DNA from: Trametes villosa
Taxonomy: Eukaryota > Basidiomycota > Agaricomycetes > Polyporales > Polyporaceae
Length of the DNA stretch: 64,000 nucleotides
Reading direction: 5' to 3'
Assembly (NCBI GenBank): GCA_002964805.2
Contig: PUDQ02000010.1
Coordinates: forward strand, 496,001 to 560,000
Shown: positions 32,421 to 44,569 of the stretch, piece by piece
Layout: every line of letters begins with the position of its first letter
How positions within the stretch are numbered: position 1 is the first letter of the stretch
The notes under the pieces: generated by a model
What the model was told of the DNA's origin: nothing
The model's input: only the letters and a program-made list of their open reading frames with translations
Database searches by the model: none
Made by a program: the position numbers and the translations under genes

Positions 32421-33112
32421 TCGGACCTTCAAGCAGGCCATAGACCGGGATTTCTTGGGTTCATTACAGGAGAGTGATGCCTTACGGAGGGATCGTACAA
32501 GAGCCGGAGAGCGCGCTGCTGATACTGCACGACTACCGGTGGAAACGCAGTTCAGGCTTCCAGCCATGCCCCTGGAACTGGCAAAGGGGGATATGCAGGA
32601 TCTCATGATACTCGCATGGTATCCATACGGTAGCATGAGTGGACTAAAATGATTTCGTGTTTGTTCACCAACAGAATGTGCAGCGACAGACTATCGTTGA
32701 CGTACCTCGTAATCCTGTGGACATGGCAAATGCCATGCAGTCAACTTCACGCCCACTCTGAGCCTGACCTCGGTATTTGCGGCAGTCGAGCCATTGCAAC
32801 TACATTGTTTTGCTGCGTCGGCTTGTTGTGCGATTCAAACTGATTGAAGAAGAGTCTAGCACCGGTACTGGCAGTGAGAGTGGAAGGAGAACGAGAGGTG
32901 GCTGCTTTCCGACATTCTCGGGGTGCTGAGCGTCTAATGATCGTACATACACTCGTCCCAAAATGGCACTATGTAAGCGCCCGCAGACGAAAGTTGTCCC
33001 GCCAGAATTTTGGCTCAGGCGTGCTCATCCCTCATCCCCTTCCTCCCCGCCCTCATTGCCCCAGGCGTAGCACTCGTTGTCGGAGCGCGGATATCTGCTG
33101 TAGTAGCCCGCC
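32421..33112. other. Upstream region of MAK21
   Basis: Spacer with no coding signal; probably the MAK21 promoter. Confidence 0.4.
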
Positions 33113-36100
33113 ATGGCGCCACACTTCACGGTCGCGCCCGACCCGACATGGTACACCGCGGTGCCGCCGCTCGCGCCCAAGGCCGACCTGCCTGCGCCCA
33201 CTGCTGCCCAGCTTGCGTCTCTCTCCTCGCGTGCCGCGACGCTCCTCCAAGAAGATACGAAACGCTACCAAGAGTCCTCGGCTGCCCAGTCTGCGTCTGA
33301 TGCCCACTTCCTCAAGACCGTGCTCGCGACCGGTACCCTCTCCGACAGGCTCAGTGCACTTACGCTCCTCGTCCAAGCGAGCCCAATACACAACACTGCC
33401 GCGCTCGAGAGCTTGCGCACGATGGCCCAGCGCGGGCGCGCCAAGGGTGGGAGGGACGAGGGCCTCAAGGCCATCCGCTGCGTCGTGGATTGGTGGGTAG
33501 GCGGTGGCGGACCAGGGAGGAAACTCAAGTACGTCCCACTCGCGCTATCAGAGCGTATTTGCTAGCGGTTGTAACCGCCCCACCGCGCTTTGGAACTAGG
33601 CTCCGACTCGCGGAACAATCAGCGCCTGGCTCGCGTTTGCAGTCTCGCGCTTTACGCTCATAACCGCGCTGCAAATACGCCCTAACGAATAGAGCGTATC
33701 TGCAGCGTGGTTATACAGCGGATTGCATATCGATAGACCACTGTGGTTTTACGCTGCTCAGGGATCCTTGGAGCGATTCGCGCTCCATTTGTAGGTCGGG
33801 CCACCTCGCACCACAGCGTACTACGGTCTCAGAGATCTCGCCGCCGTTTGCTATGGCGGTCGGGCAGGGTTAGCGCCCTCGACCGGGGGGGTCCGCTGCT
33901 TACACCCGACGTAAACTGTCATAGGGTTGCTAGTACCAGCTCAGAACAGTCCGGGGGGTGTTCCGAGATGCCTGAACGTTCAGCTTACCTGACTTGCCCT
34001 GGATCCCGAGCACAGGCAGCGAGTACCTTCCGGCGAGTGTGCGCGGTACGGCGTGACACGCGTGCCCGGGTCGTTCGGACGCTCCGAGCTCCATGAGCAG
34101 CGGAAAACTTGGACGGTCTATCGGCATGAAGCCTGCTGTAACCGCCCCACCACGGCTCTCAAACAGCAAAGCACAAGTTTCGGCGCCAATGCAATGTGCA
34201 AGTTTGAGAGCACTTAATGCCACCTGCCATTGCAGCTCTTAGCGGCGCTGCATCTTGTTCATCGCTCCCGTTCTCACTGAGGGATGACGATGTGATGAAA
34301 ATTTATGGCTGTTTCCCTCAATCTTTGGAGGTCGAGCGAAATGACAACTCTGCGGGGGTGCAACGAACACAGTTCGTATCTGCGAGTGCTTGTAGCCGGA
34401 TAGGCGTGCTCACACTGGTGGAAATTGAAAATACGCTCCTTCCCCACTGAGCGGTTATAACCGCGTCGCAAATACGCTCTGTTTACTCCGTTGACACTAA
34501 AATTTACGCGTGGATCATCCTCATAGATACTTTCGGGACCAGCCCCTGTTGCATCCAGACGTCGACGACGCGCACCTCCTCATCTGGCACTTCGAGGACT
34601 GGCTCAAGAAGTTCTTCTTCTCCATCCTCCAGATCCTCGAGACCTTCTCCCTCGACCCGCTCACCTACGTCCGCACACAAACCCTCGCCTTTCTCGCCAC
34701 CTTCCTCCGTGCGCAGCCCGAGCAGGAGCAGAACCTGCTCCGCCTCCTCGTGAACAAGCTCGTACGTCTTCCCCACCCGCCCTGAGAGCTTACAAGTTGC
34801 TAATTCCTTGTGCACTAGGGAGACACAGAAAAGTCGGTATGCTCGCGCGCGTCCTATCACCTCCTCCAGATCCTCCAAGCGCACCCCGCGATGAAGGGCG
34901 TCATCGTGCGCGAAGTGCGCGCGCTCGTCTTCCGCCTCCCCGCCTCAACCGCCGCGCAGGCCGCCGCGCCCGCCGACCCCGCGGGCAAGCACATTCGCTT
35001 CGACGACGCAGACGCTTCTTCGTCCAAGGCGAAGCCCAAAGCGAAGAAGGACGCGCCGGCGAAGGAGAGCGCGACTTCGCGCTGGAACTCGCACGCGTGG
35101 TACTACGCCTCTGTGACGCTCAACCAGGTCGTGCTCACGCCGTCCGCGGGGGACCGCACCGTTGCGCGCATGCTCGTAGACTCGTATTTTGAGATGTTCG
35201 AGGAGATCCTTGGATCGAAGGGCGACGAGGACGAGGCGGAGGCCGCGCCCGAGGTCGACGCGAAGGAGGACAAGTCAAAAAGCGCGAAGGGCAAGGGCAA
35301 GGGCCCGCCTCGCGAGAAGAAGAAGCCGAAAGTGAAGGAGACGAAGGGCGCCGCCGGGTTTGCTGAGGTCGAGGACTCGTCCTCCCGCCTCATCGGCGCG
35401 ATCCTCACGGGCGTGAATCGCGCGCTGCCATTCGCCCAGATGCACCTCAGCGAGGACAGCTCCGCCGTGTACGTCTTCCCCCTTTTTGTACAAGTCCCAC
35501 TTCATTGACACCGTCTGCAGCTTCCAAAAGCACATCGACACACTCTTCCGGATCACGCACACCTCTACCTTCAACATCTCCCTCCAGGCGCTCACCCTCA
35601 TTCTTCAAATCTCCACTACGCTCTCCTCGCCCACAGCGAAGCAGCCGTCGACGTCCAGCCCCTCGGCGTTCACGACGACGCTCCGCGACCGGTTCTGCCG
35701 CACGCTGTACGCGTCGCTGACCGACCCGCGTCTGAGTACCTCGAACAAGCAAGCGCTGTACCTCAACCTGCTGTTCAAGGCGCTCAAGGCGGACCACGAC
35801 GCGCAGCGCGTGGCTGCTTTCGTGCGCCGTTTTGTGCAGGTGCTTGCGAGCGGTGTCGGCGCTGGCGGGGCTGTCGAATTCGTCGCTGGTGGCCTGTACC
35901 TGCTCGGCGAGGTATGCATTATACCGCTGCGCTCTTCAGTTGCGCACTCTGAACGCCATTGTAGCTCTTCAGCACGACCCCAAGTCTGAAGCAGCTGCTC
36001 AATGCGTCCAAGTCCAAAACGGCTCCCGCCGCCGACGCACCCGCATACGACCCCCGAAAACGCGACCCCCAGTACGCGCACGCGTTCGCGACGCCCATGT

Positions 36101-37312
36101 ACGAGCTCGTGCGTATCTCCCCCGTTGCCACCTTTCGCCTCCTAAACCTCCTCTAGATCCCCCTCCTCTACCACTACCACCCCACCATCTCCCTGCACGC
36201 CCGCCAACTGCTCTCCTCCGCGCCGATCACGGGCTCGCCCGACCTGTCCCAAAACACGCTCTCGCACTTCCTCGACCGCTTCATCTACAAGAACCCGAAG
36301 AAGCCCAAGCCCAAGGGCTCGAGCGCGATGCAGCCCGGGGCTGCCGATAACGCGCACGGCGTCACGCTGCTCAAGGGCGAGGTGTCTGGCACGGGGGTGC
36401 CCGTGAACGACGAGCGGTTCTGGAAGAGGCGGGAGGAGGACGTGCCGGTCGACCAGCGCTTCTTCCACGCGTACTTTACGCGCAAGGCGGAGAGGGAGCG
36501 CGCGAAGAAGGCGAAGGTGGGCAAGCGCAAGGGACACGGCGACGATGAGGACGACGTGGACGCGTCGGAGGACGAGGTGGAGGGGGCGGAGGAACTGGTG
36601 AGCGCGTCGGAGGACGGGGAGGCGGCGAGTGCGTCCGAGGACGAAGACGAAGACGAGGACGCCGAGAGCGGCGAGGAGAGCGAGGACGGCGGGTTCGACC
36701 TTTCGAGCAAGGGCCAGAAGCCCGCGCCGCCGGTGGACGAGGACGAAGACGAGGAGAACAGCGACGCGGAAGAGGCGGAGATCTGGAAGGTAAGCGGCCC
36801 TCGCTGCGTCACTGCGAGCGTCTGCTCAACTCGGATTGCAGGCGATGAAGGCGACGATGCCCGCGGAGCTCGAGGACGACGACCTCATGCAGGACAGCGA
36901 GTCCGACGAGAGCGACGACGTGCCGTCCGACCTCGACGCGCTCGACTCCGACGACGAGGTGGACGCCGAAGACGACGAGGACGCTGCTGAGAGTGATGAG
37001 GAGGAGGCCGACGACGCAGACGACGACGACGACGCGCTTTCGCTCGTCGAAGGCTCCGACGCGGAGGACCTGCTCCCGCTCGACGCCGAGGTTCCCGCGG
37101 GGCTCATCGACTTCGACGGCCCCGACGCCGGCGAGGAGGAGGAGGAAGAGTGGGGCGGCATCTCGTCGTCAAAAGAGCAGCAAAAGGGCAAGCGGAAGCG
37201 CGAGCAGGAGGAGAAGAAGGCGCAGCGGAAGAAGCTGCGCGCCCTCCCGACGTTCGCGAGCTACGAGGACTACGCGAAGATGATCGAGGACGGCCCGGAG
37301 GACAACATCTAG
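33113..37312 (+). CDS. MAK21: Mak21/Noc1 60S ribosome biogenesis factor
   Basis: Seven exons (33113-33528, 34527-34761, 34819-35468, 35521-35911, 35965-36108, 36157-36789, 36842-37312) give 979 residues. It has the CBF/Mak21 architecture: SDRLSALTLLVQASPIHNT, CVVDWWVGGGGPGRKLKYF, HFEDWLKKFFFSILQILE, QNLLRLLVNKLGD, CSRASYHLLQILQAHPAMKG, YLNLLFKALKAD, LYHYHPTISLHARQLL, and PVDQRFFHAYFTRKAERERA. It ends in a long acidic tail (DEDEDEDAESGEESED and more) and a basic KGKRKREQEEKKAQRK stretch. It acts in the nucleolus with Noc2 in early pre-60S assembly. Intron 1 is 998 bp because of a terminal-inverted-repeat insertion. Confidence 0.95.
33549..34481. mobile_element. Non-autonomous inverted-repeat element in MAK21 intron 1
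   Basis: Left end CAGAGCGTATTTGC...GGTTGTAACCGC and right end GCGGTTATAACCGCG...GCAAATACGCTCTG are inverted repeats. The same motif occurs twice more as an internal palindrome near 33658-33713, and another inverted pair (gctctcaaac / gtttgagagc) lies near 34155-34210. Removing 33549-34481 leaves a normal 65-bp intron with GTACGT, a GTTGAC branch point and CATAG. There is no transposase ORF. The CAGAG terminus resembles hAT ends, but no 8-bp target duplication is visible, so the class is open. Confidence 0.7.
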
Positions 37313-38001
37313 TGTCTGTGATCTACTGTGCTGTCTTTAGCGTAGTGTTTTGTATCCGCTGTGCTCCACTTAGCCTCGAGGCGTGTTACAGATGAATGCC
37401 ACGTCCGCTCTATTGCGACCTCTGCTAAACCAAGAGAGATTCCGTACATGTCTGGGCGAGCGGCCTTCAAATCTCACTCAGTACTTGCTGGCCGCGCCGC
37501 GTGTCCCGGCCGTGAGACAGCTCTTATAGAGGCGTACGGTGTGGCTGTCGGAAAGGAGATCCATGCCTGTCACCCTTGCCGCTCATAATGATCTTGTCAT
37601 AGCTCTCCTCCACCACTCAATATTCCCTTATCTCGAGTCACCATAACACGCCACACTCACTATCTCGCAGCTCCACTCAACTGCGAATGTCTGCGTCAGA
37701 ACTTGGTCGTGGACCGCCCAAACTGCTCACTCACCATATGTGTTGATTATACAAACCAAAAGCCTCCTTGTGGGTGCCTACTCACCGGTACAGAAAAACG
37801 GGTGACTGGACTGGACAGGCTTAGACGCCGGGAGTTGAGTAGAAATCCAGAAATAGAGTTGACGGGCGCTTGCGAGAGAAAGTGAGGCTCGTCGGGTAGA
37901 CTGTCTTCTCCCTCTTGACTCGTCCTGAGTCCACCCACTCCGTACAAAACGCACCGCTAGCTACGCCTGGACCTCACACGCTCGTGCTGCCATCCACCAC
38001 G
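37313..38001. other. Spacer between MAK21 and ornithine carbamoyltransferase
   Basis: No gene seen; holds the 3' and 5' flanks of the neighbours. Confidence 0.4.
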
Positions 38002-40001
38002 ATGTCGCTCTCCAACAAAGTGCCGCACCTCATGACGCTCGCGGACCTCTCCCCGGGCCAGATCCAGCGCATCATCGCGCACTCGTACCACCTCAAGCGC
38101 ACCGCGCAGCCGTGGCTCGCGCCGCAGAGCCGCAGCGGGAAGCAGGGCGCGTCGCCGCGGCTGCGCATGCCGAGCCAGTCGCTCTTCAGCAAGTCCGTCG
38201 CGCTCCTGTTCTCGAAACGCAGCACGCGCACGCGCCTGTCGGCGGAGACCGCCGCGCTCCTCCTTGGGGGGCAGGCGCTCTTCCTCGGCAAGGAGGACAT
38301 CCAGCTCGGCGTGAACGAGTCCGTGCGCGACTCGGCGCGCGTCATTGGCGGCATGTGCCAGGGCATCTTCGCCCGCGTCGGGGACCACTCTGAGATCGAG
38401 GTGCGTCTGCGCACGCACGGCGAGCGGCGAGGAGCAGATGCTGACCTGTGTGTGTGGTGCGTGGTGGTGGTGGGTTGGGGTGTAGGAATTGGCGCAGTAC
38501 TCGCCCGTGCCGGTGCTGAACGCGCTCTCCTCGCTCTGGCACCCGACGCAGGTGCTCGCGGACATCCTCACGCTGCACGAGCACGCGCACCTGTTCGACC
38601 CCGCCGCGGGCGCGCCCCCGCCGGGCGACGCGCAGTCGCAGAAGTACACGAAGCTGGCGGAGGTAAGGCCGCTGACGGTCGCGTACGTGGGCGACTCGGC
38701 GAACGTGCTGCACGACATGCTCGTGACGTACCCGCGCCTCGGGCACCGGCTGCGCGTCGCGAGCCCGGAGAATGCGCGGTACCGCGCGCCGAAGGCGGTG
38801 TGGGACCGTGTTGTGCAGCTCGGGTGTGATAAGGGCATCTTGTGGACGAAGGATCCGCGGGAGGCGGTACAGGGCGCGGATTTGGTCGTGACGGATACTT
38901 GGTGAGTCTGCAGTTTGGTTCGGGATGGGAGGGTGCGCAGCGCGTTCGAGAGCCCGCGTATATGCTGCTATCTGAGACGTCGCGACGGTTTCGTGAGGGA
39001 CACATCCCTTCAGCGGGCAGTCCATGGCGTCTCCGCATCCTTCGGGATCCCGCGCACATGCGAACACCATCGTTTACACTGCCACCATATGCTCTCCAAC
39101 GGGTACCGTCTTCTGTCGCTACCGTCGCGCGTGTTTTCGAGACGGTGCTCCGGCGGGGGTAGTGTGTGGAGCGAGCACCGACGCCCAAGGCATAGCGTGT
39201 GATGGGAGACGCTATGGCGAGCGAATGTGCCATGCGCTGCCAGGAGCGAAACGCGTGGTTTGGTATGGGTAGCGCAGGAGGCGAGCAGGCTTGCGCTACG
39301 TACCCCCCTAAGCGTATGTGCACACTTGTCGTAGATGCGCGTCTGGGAGCGCAGGTGCGGTGCGCGCACGTTTGTATCGAGACGAAGAGAAGCGGTCATA
39401 TTGTTCCGGTATGGTGAGGACTGCGCTTAAGATGGGACTGAATGTGTATGCTTCTCGGCGGAGGGTATTCGGTGTTCGCTTCCCTTGGCCCTGCGATAGT
39501 GATGGAGACGTGCACGGCGATGAAATGATCTCGTTCTCGTGGTTGTGAACGTACATACACACAGAATGCTGACGAAATGCAGGATTTCTATGGGCCAAGA
39601 GGCCGAAAAGGCGCAGCGGCTGCAAGACTTTGCGGGCTACCAGGTCACCGAGGCGCTGTGCCGGGAGGGCGGGGCGAACCCGGAGTGGAAGTTCATGCAC
39701 TGTCTTCCTCGGAAGCAGGACGAGGTGGACGACGAGGTTCGTCCGACGGTGGCAGGGGATGGTATTCAGATGGGCTGATGCGCGGCGTGGACACAGGTGT
39801 TCTACGGGCCGCGGTCGCTGGTGTTCGCCGAGTCGGACAACCGGAAGTGGACGATCATGGCGTTGTTCGAGTGCGTTCTCATGATGGTCCGATATGGCCT
39901 GTGCTGATCGGGCTCGTTCTAGCCTCCTCTTCGGGAAGTGGACGCTGCTCGCGCGGGCTGGGGAGGCGGCGGAGGGGCCGTCCGAGTCCAAGTCGGCGTA
40001 G
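38002..40001 (+). CDS. ARG3: Ornithine carbamoyltransferase
   Basis: Forms citrulline from ornithine and carbamoyl phosphate in arginine synthesis. Five exons (38002-38400, 38486-38901, 39583-39736, 39797-39870, 39923-40001) give 373 residues. Motifs: [11 protein letters not shown] (carbamoyl phosphate loop), [20 protein letters not shown] for ornithine binding, and [15 protein letters not shown] with the catalytic Cys. Intron 2 is 681 bp; the others are 52-85 bp. Intron 3 uses GTTCGT. The first ATG gives [20 protein letters not shown] with no obvious mitochondrial presequence. Upstream in-frame sequence has no ATG before a stop, so cytosolic placement, as in S. cerevisiae, or a missed 5' exon should be considered. 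Confidence 0.93.
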
Positions 40002-40330
40002 GGACCGGGGCGGGGGGAGGGGGGCCGAGGCACGGATGGGTTTGGGTAGATAGCATACGCGACGCGCAGAGACGATCAGCCAGCGCGGGACGATCGTCTG
40101 GGCCGTGCTGGGTATGTTGCGCGCGACATGTTGTCGGAGAGTTTCCTGGAATGGACAAGATTGGCGCACGTGCCTGGGATGACGTCTGCGAGTGCGGGGT
40201 AGCGCCCGGTCTGGCCGCCCTCTTCTCCTCCTCGTCCCCCGCCAGCTCCATACGCCCCGCCTCTTACATACCGCCCCCGCATCCCCTCTCCCCGCATACA
40301 CCCTCCCCCCACACACCCTCCGACCCCGAC

Positions 40331-43300
40331 ATGTCCGAGGTGAAGCGCGACGTCCGCAACCCCCTCCTCTTCGAGTGCGCCTGGGAGGTCGCAAACAAGG
40401 TCGGCGGCATCTACACCGTCATCAAGACCAAAGTCCCCGTCACCGTCTCCGAGTATGGCGACCGCTACACCCTCATCGGCCCCCTCTCCTACAAGACCGC
40501 GCCCATGGAGGTCGAGGCACAGGAGCCCAAGGACCCCCACCTCGCCGCGACCCTCGACAGCATGCGCGCCGCCGGCGTGAAGATCCTGTATGGCCGCTGG
40601 CTCATCGAGGGCGCCCCCAACGTCCTCCTCTTCGACACCGGCAGCCAGTACTCGCGCCTCGACGAGTGGAAGGGCGACCTCTGGAACCTCGCCGGCATCC
40701 CCACCCCGCCCAACGACCACGAGACGAACGAGACGATCGTGTTCGGGTACATCGTCGCCTGGTTCCTCGGCGATGTACGTCCTTTATCTTTCTGTTTCTT
40801 TTCCTCTACCCTCCCCCCTCCTTATCTGCGCCGCATGAACGTGCTTTTTTCGCCCGGGTGTCGATCGCGTCGCCCTCGATCGACGCTGTCTCCCTCCGGA
40901 GTTCTTCGCTTGACTGTTCGGGTCCTATTCTACGGGCCATGCCCGGCGGAGACCTTGACGATACCACCCGTCGACGCGTCCCCCGCCAGCGCCGTTCAGG
41001 GGCCCCCACCCCTCCCACAGGCAGACGCGTCGTCCAAGTTGAACGCGAACAGCTCCCGCAAGCTCGGTGGGAGCGTCTCCATTCACAAACGCGCGCTGCA
41101 TTGCGCTCATGACACACCATTACGCGCGACCCCCAGCGGAGAACCTCCGTCGCTCGCACGCGCGAACCCGTGCTTCCTCATTCGTCGAGTTCCTTCCGAA
41201 CCGTCCCCTCAGTCGCAGCTCGGGCTCTCCCGTTTAGGCAGCGGCGAATACGCCCATCAGCAGGCGCACGTCACCCCTGCGCGGTTCTTGTCGAGCGCGA
41301 CGCGTGAATGAGAGATATGCCGCATCCGGCACAGGACGCGCTCCGTTTAGCTCTCCCCCGCAGCCACCTTCGCAATTCACCCTTTACGCTTCCTTGGCAC
41401 CTCCCGCTTATCTGTGCTGACCCCGCTCCTCTGCAGTACGTCGCGCGGCGACAGGACAAGGCCATCATCGCGCACTTCCACGAGTGGCAGGCCGGGCTCG
41501 CGATCCCCCTCTGCCGCAAGCGCCATATTGACGTCACCACCGTCTTCACCACCCACGCGACCCTCCTCGGCCGCTACCTCTGCGCCGGCTCCGTCGACTT
41601 CTACAACAACCTGCAGTACTTCGACGTCGACCACGAGGCCGGCAAGCGCGGCATCTACCACCGCTACTGCATCGAGCGCTCCTCGGCGCACTGCGCCGAC
41701 GTCTTCACCACCGTCTCGCACATCACCGCGTACGAGAGCGAGCACCTGCTGAAGCGCAAGCCCGATGGCGTCCTTCCGAACGGTCTCAACGTCGTCAAGT
41801 TCCAGGCGATGCACGAGTTCCAGAACTTGCACTCGACTGCGAAGACAAAGATCAACGACTTCGTGCGCGGCCATTTCTACGGGCATTTCGACTTTGACCT
41901 CGATAACACCCTCTACGTGCGTCGGCATCTTCAAGTGTCGGGCGGTACTAACCTTTCTGTAGATGTTTACTGCTGGTCGTTACGAGTACCGCAACAAGGG
42001 TGTCGACATGTTCATTGAGTCGCTAGCGCGTATGTGTACTCCACACTGCGGCTCTGTGGCATACACTCACATCAATCAGGCCTCAACTTCCGTCTGAAGA
42101 AGTCTGGCTCAAAAATGACCGTCATCGCATTCATCATCATGCCCGCCACGACGCACTCGTACACCATCGACGCCCTCAAGGGTCAAGCCGTTACGAAGCA
42201 GCTTCACGATACCGTCACGGAGATCCAGAACCGCATAGGTGCTCGCTTGTTCCAGCATGCCATGAGCTCCAACGGGTGCGTCCGTCGTTATAGTTTCCTC
42301 TGCAGCCTCTTTACCTATATACAACAACAGCGAGCACGGCACCCTCCCGACACCCGACGACCTTCTGTCCGACGAGGACAAGGTCCTGCTCAAGCGCCGC
42401 ATCTTCGCTCTCAAGCGTAACGCGCTTCCGCCCGTCACGACGCACAACATGGCGGACGACGCGAACGATCCGATCCTGAACCAGATTCGCCGCGTGCAGC
42501 TCTTCAACTCGTCCGCGGACCGTGTCAAGATCGTCTTCCACCCCGACTTCCTCAACAGCAACAACCCCATCCTTGGCCTCGACTATGAGGAGTTCGTGCG
42601 CGGCTGCCATCTCGGCGTGTTCCCGAGTTACTACGAGCCCTGGGGCTACACTCCCGCGGAGTGCACGGTCGTAAGTTCCCGAGCGGCTTTTCGAGCGTAT
42701 GGACCGCACTCACCGCGCTGCAGATGGGCATCCCGTCTGTCACGACGAACCTGTCCGGCTTCGGGTGCTTCATGCAGGACCTGATCGAGCGCCCGCAGGA
42801 CGAGGGGTGCTACATCGTCGACCGGCGCTCGCAGTCGGTCGAGGACAGCGTGAACTCGCTGACGGACCACATGTTCGCGTTCACGCAGAAGACGCGCCGG
42901 CAGCGGATCAACCAGCGGAACCGCGTCGAGCGCCTGTCGCCGCTGCTCGACTGGAAGAACCTGGGGATCGAGTACTCGAAGGCGCGCCAGCTCGCGCTGC
43001 GGCGCGCGTACCCGGACGAGTTCTACGGCGCCGGCGGCGCGGAGGAGGAGGAGGAGCTCGACTTTGGGATGGAGCGCATGACGCTGCCGATCAGCGTCCC
43101 CGCGAGCCCGCGCTTCCGCATGTCGGGCATCGCGACGCCCGGCGACCTGGGCACGCTCACGGAGGAGGTGCGTCGTTCGCGCGTGTGCGGTTTCGGTTTT
43201 TGGGGAGAGCTCACGGGAGCGGGGGCGGTGCACATTGCAGATGCAGTCCCTCAGCACGAGCGACTACCGCGGCATGAACTGGCCATCGCAGCAGGACGAC

Positions 43301-43564
43301 GAGGAAGAGGGATACCCGTTGTACGTGCTCGCTTTCCGCTCCTTTCCTCTGTCGCTCTGTCGCTCTGTCGCTCTGTCTGACGTGTGCGTACGCAGCCCGC
43401 TGGTGATGAAGGTGCGCTCGCGCGCGGGCTCGGTCATGTCGGGGGCGAGCACGCCCGGCGGCGGGCGCTCGAAGAGCCTCTCCGAGGGCGACCTCCAGAA
43501 GGCGGACGCCGCGCTCAGCCACGTCGAGACGAACGGCGTGAATGGCGTGAATGGCGCGTACTAG
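40331..43564 (+). CDS. GSY1: Glycogen synthase (GT3)
   Basis: Eight exons (40331-40774, 41437-41916, 41963-42029, 42080-42275, 42331-42670, 42724-43167, 43241-43320, 43396-43564) give 739 residues. It extends glycogen with UDP-glucose. Family landmarks: [18 protein letters not shown] at the N-terminus, [58 protein letters not shown], and the catalytic region [20 protein letters not shown]. The Ser-rich C-terminus ([19 protein letters not shown]) has probable phospho-regulatory sites, as in yeast Gsy2. Intron 1 is 662 bp. It is open in one frame all the way, so a gene finder could mistake it for coding sequence. Confidence 0.95.
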
Positions 43565-43719
43565 GCGCGGGGTAGGGAACTGGAAGGCAGAAGATCGAGG
43601 GTCGAAGCTCGAAGCTCGATCCGCGCACGCGTGGGGACTCGGACGGCCGGCGCGCTACCTGCTTAGACGGTGCGTCGGGCTCGAGAGGCGGGGTGCGGAC
43701 GAAGAAATGTATATATCCA

Positions 43720-43968
43720 TCACTTGAGCGCGTCGTGGGTAGGCGGGAGGCGGTGGTAGATGTCGGCGTGCTCGTCAGGCTCGAGCTCGCCGCGGCGGCC
43801 AAGGCGGCGGTAAAATGGAAGTGGTGGCTGAGGAGGAGGTGTGGATGGAAGGATGGACGGCGACGGCGCGCTGGAGGACGGAGACGGACGATCAGAGTAC
43901 GAATATCCCGAGCTCGAGCTTTGTTCGGTAGTGTACATATGATATGCAAGTGTTTGTTGTTCAGACAA
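43720..43968 (-). CDS. Hypothetical small Pro/Ser-rich protein
   Basis: 82-residue ORF starting MSEQQTLAYHMYTTEQSSSS, then a Pro/Ser-rich middle and RRLGRRGELEPDEHADIYHR. It lies tail to tail with glycogen synthase. Composition is plausible, but there is no family match and no supporting splice structure. Confidence 0.35.
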   Translation of the reverse strand: MSEQQTLAYHMYTTEQSSSSGYSYSDRPSPSSSAPSPSILPSTPPPQPPLPFYRRLGRRGELEPDEHADIYHRLPPTHDALK

Positions 43969-44569
43969 GTTCTTCGCGACTTACTGCAGAGCAAGCCGAA
44001 TATATGATTGAGCCAATCGGGGCGGAATTCAGAATGTACTGCACCATTTCGATCAATACGGCACGGGTTGTGACCTGTGACACACCCAAACCACCGGGCC
44101 GTTTCGTCGGCAGGGACCCGAGGCCGTAACCACTCGTAACCACCGGCCGCATTTCGTCAACTGTGCACGACGGGCATCGTCGAATATTGGACCGGACAAA
44201 AGTCGTTTCATAGTCTTCCTGGTAGACGACACGTGACCCCGTTTGAGCACATAGCCGCGTAATAGTCCTGAAACTGACACATAGTTAAACTCTTCGTTCG
44301 ATTATGAGACGGCTATTGTCCGGTCACATATTCTGGGGTGCCCGCCGTGGTGGGCGCGCGTCAGCGCGCTGGAGCTCAAGTGCTCATGAGCGCCCGTAGG
44401 TCACTTCCGGCATCCGGTTGAGTGACCTGTGACAGATCCCGGGCAACTCACCTAGAGGTTCGGCCTCTGATAGGATTTTTTGTATACCGTATATAGCAAG
44501 TAGGTCCGGCCCCGATAGGATTTTTGAGGCCGGCAACGGGTGTTAAGCGCCCGTAGGTCCGGCCCTCAC
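43969..44569. repeat. Repeat-rich spacer
   Basis: Contains short repeated blocks: GGCC..GATAGGATTTTT twice (44463, 44508), GCGCCCGTAGGTC twice (44391, 44547) and GTGACCTGTGACA twice (44067, 44421). It looks like nested transposon debris; no gene. Confidence 0.4.

Noticed and set aside
39938..41311. A 457-codon open frame across the start of glycogen synthase and beyond exon 1
   Set aside because: The part after 40774 lies in a 662-bp intron with GTACGT and CTGCAG ends; family alignment jumps from AWFLGD to YVARRQDK. Stops are simply rare in GC-rich DNA.
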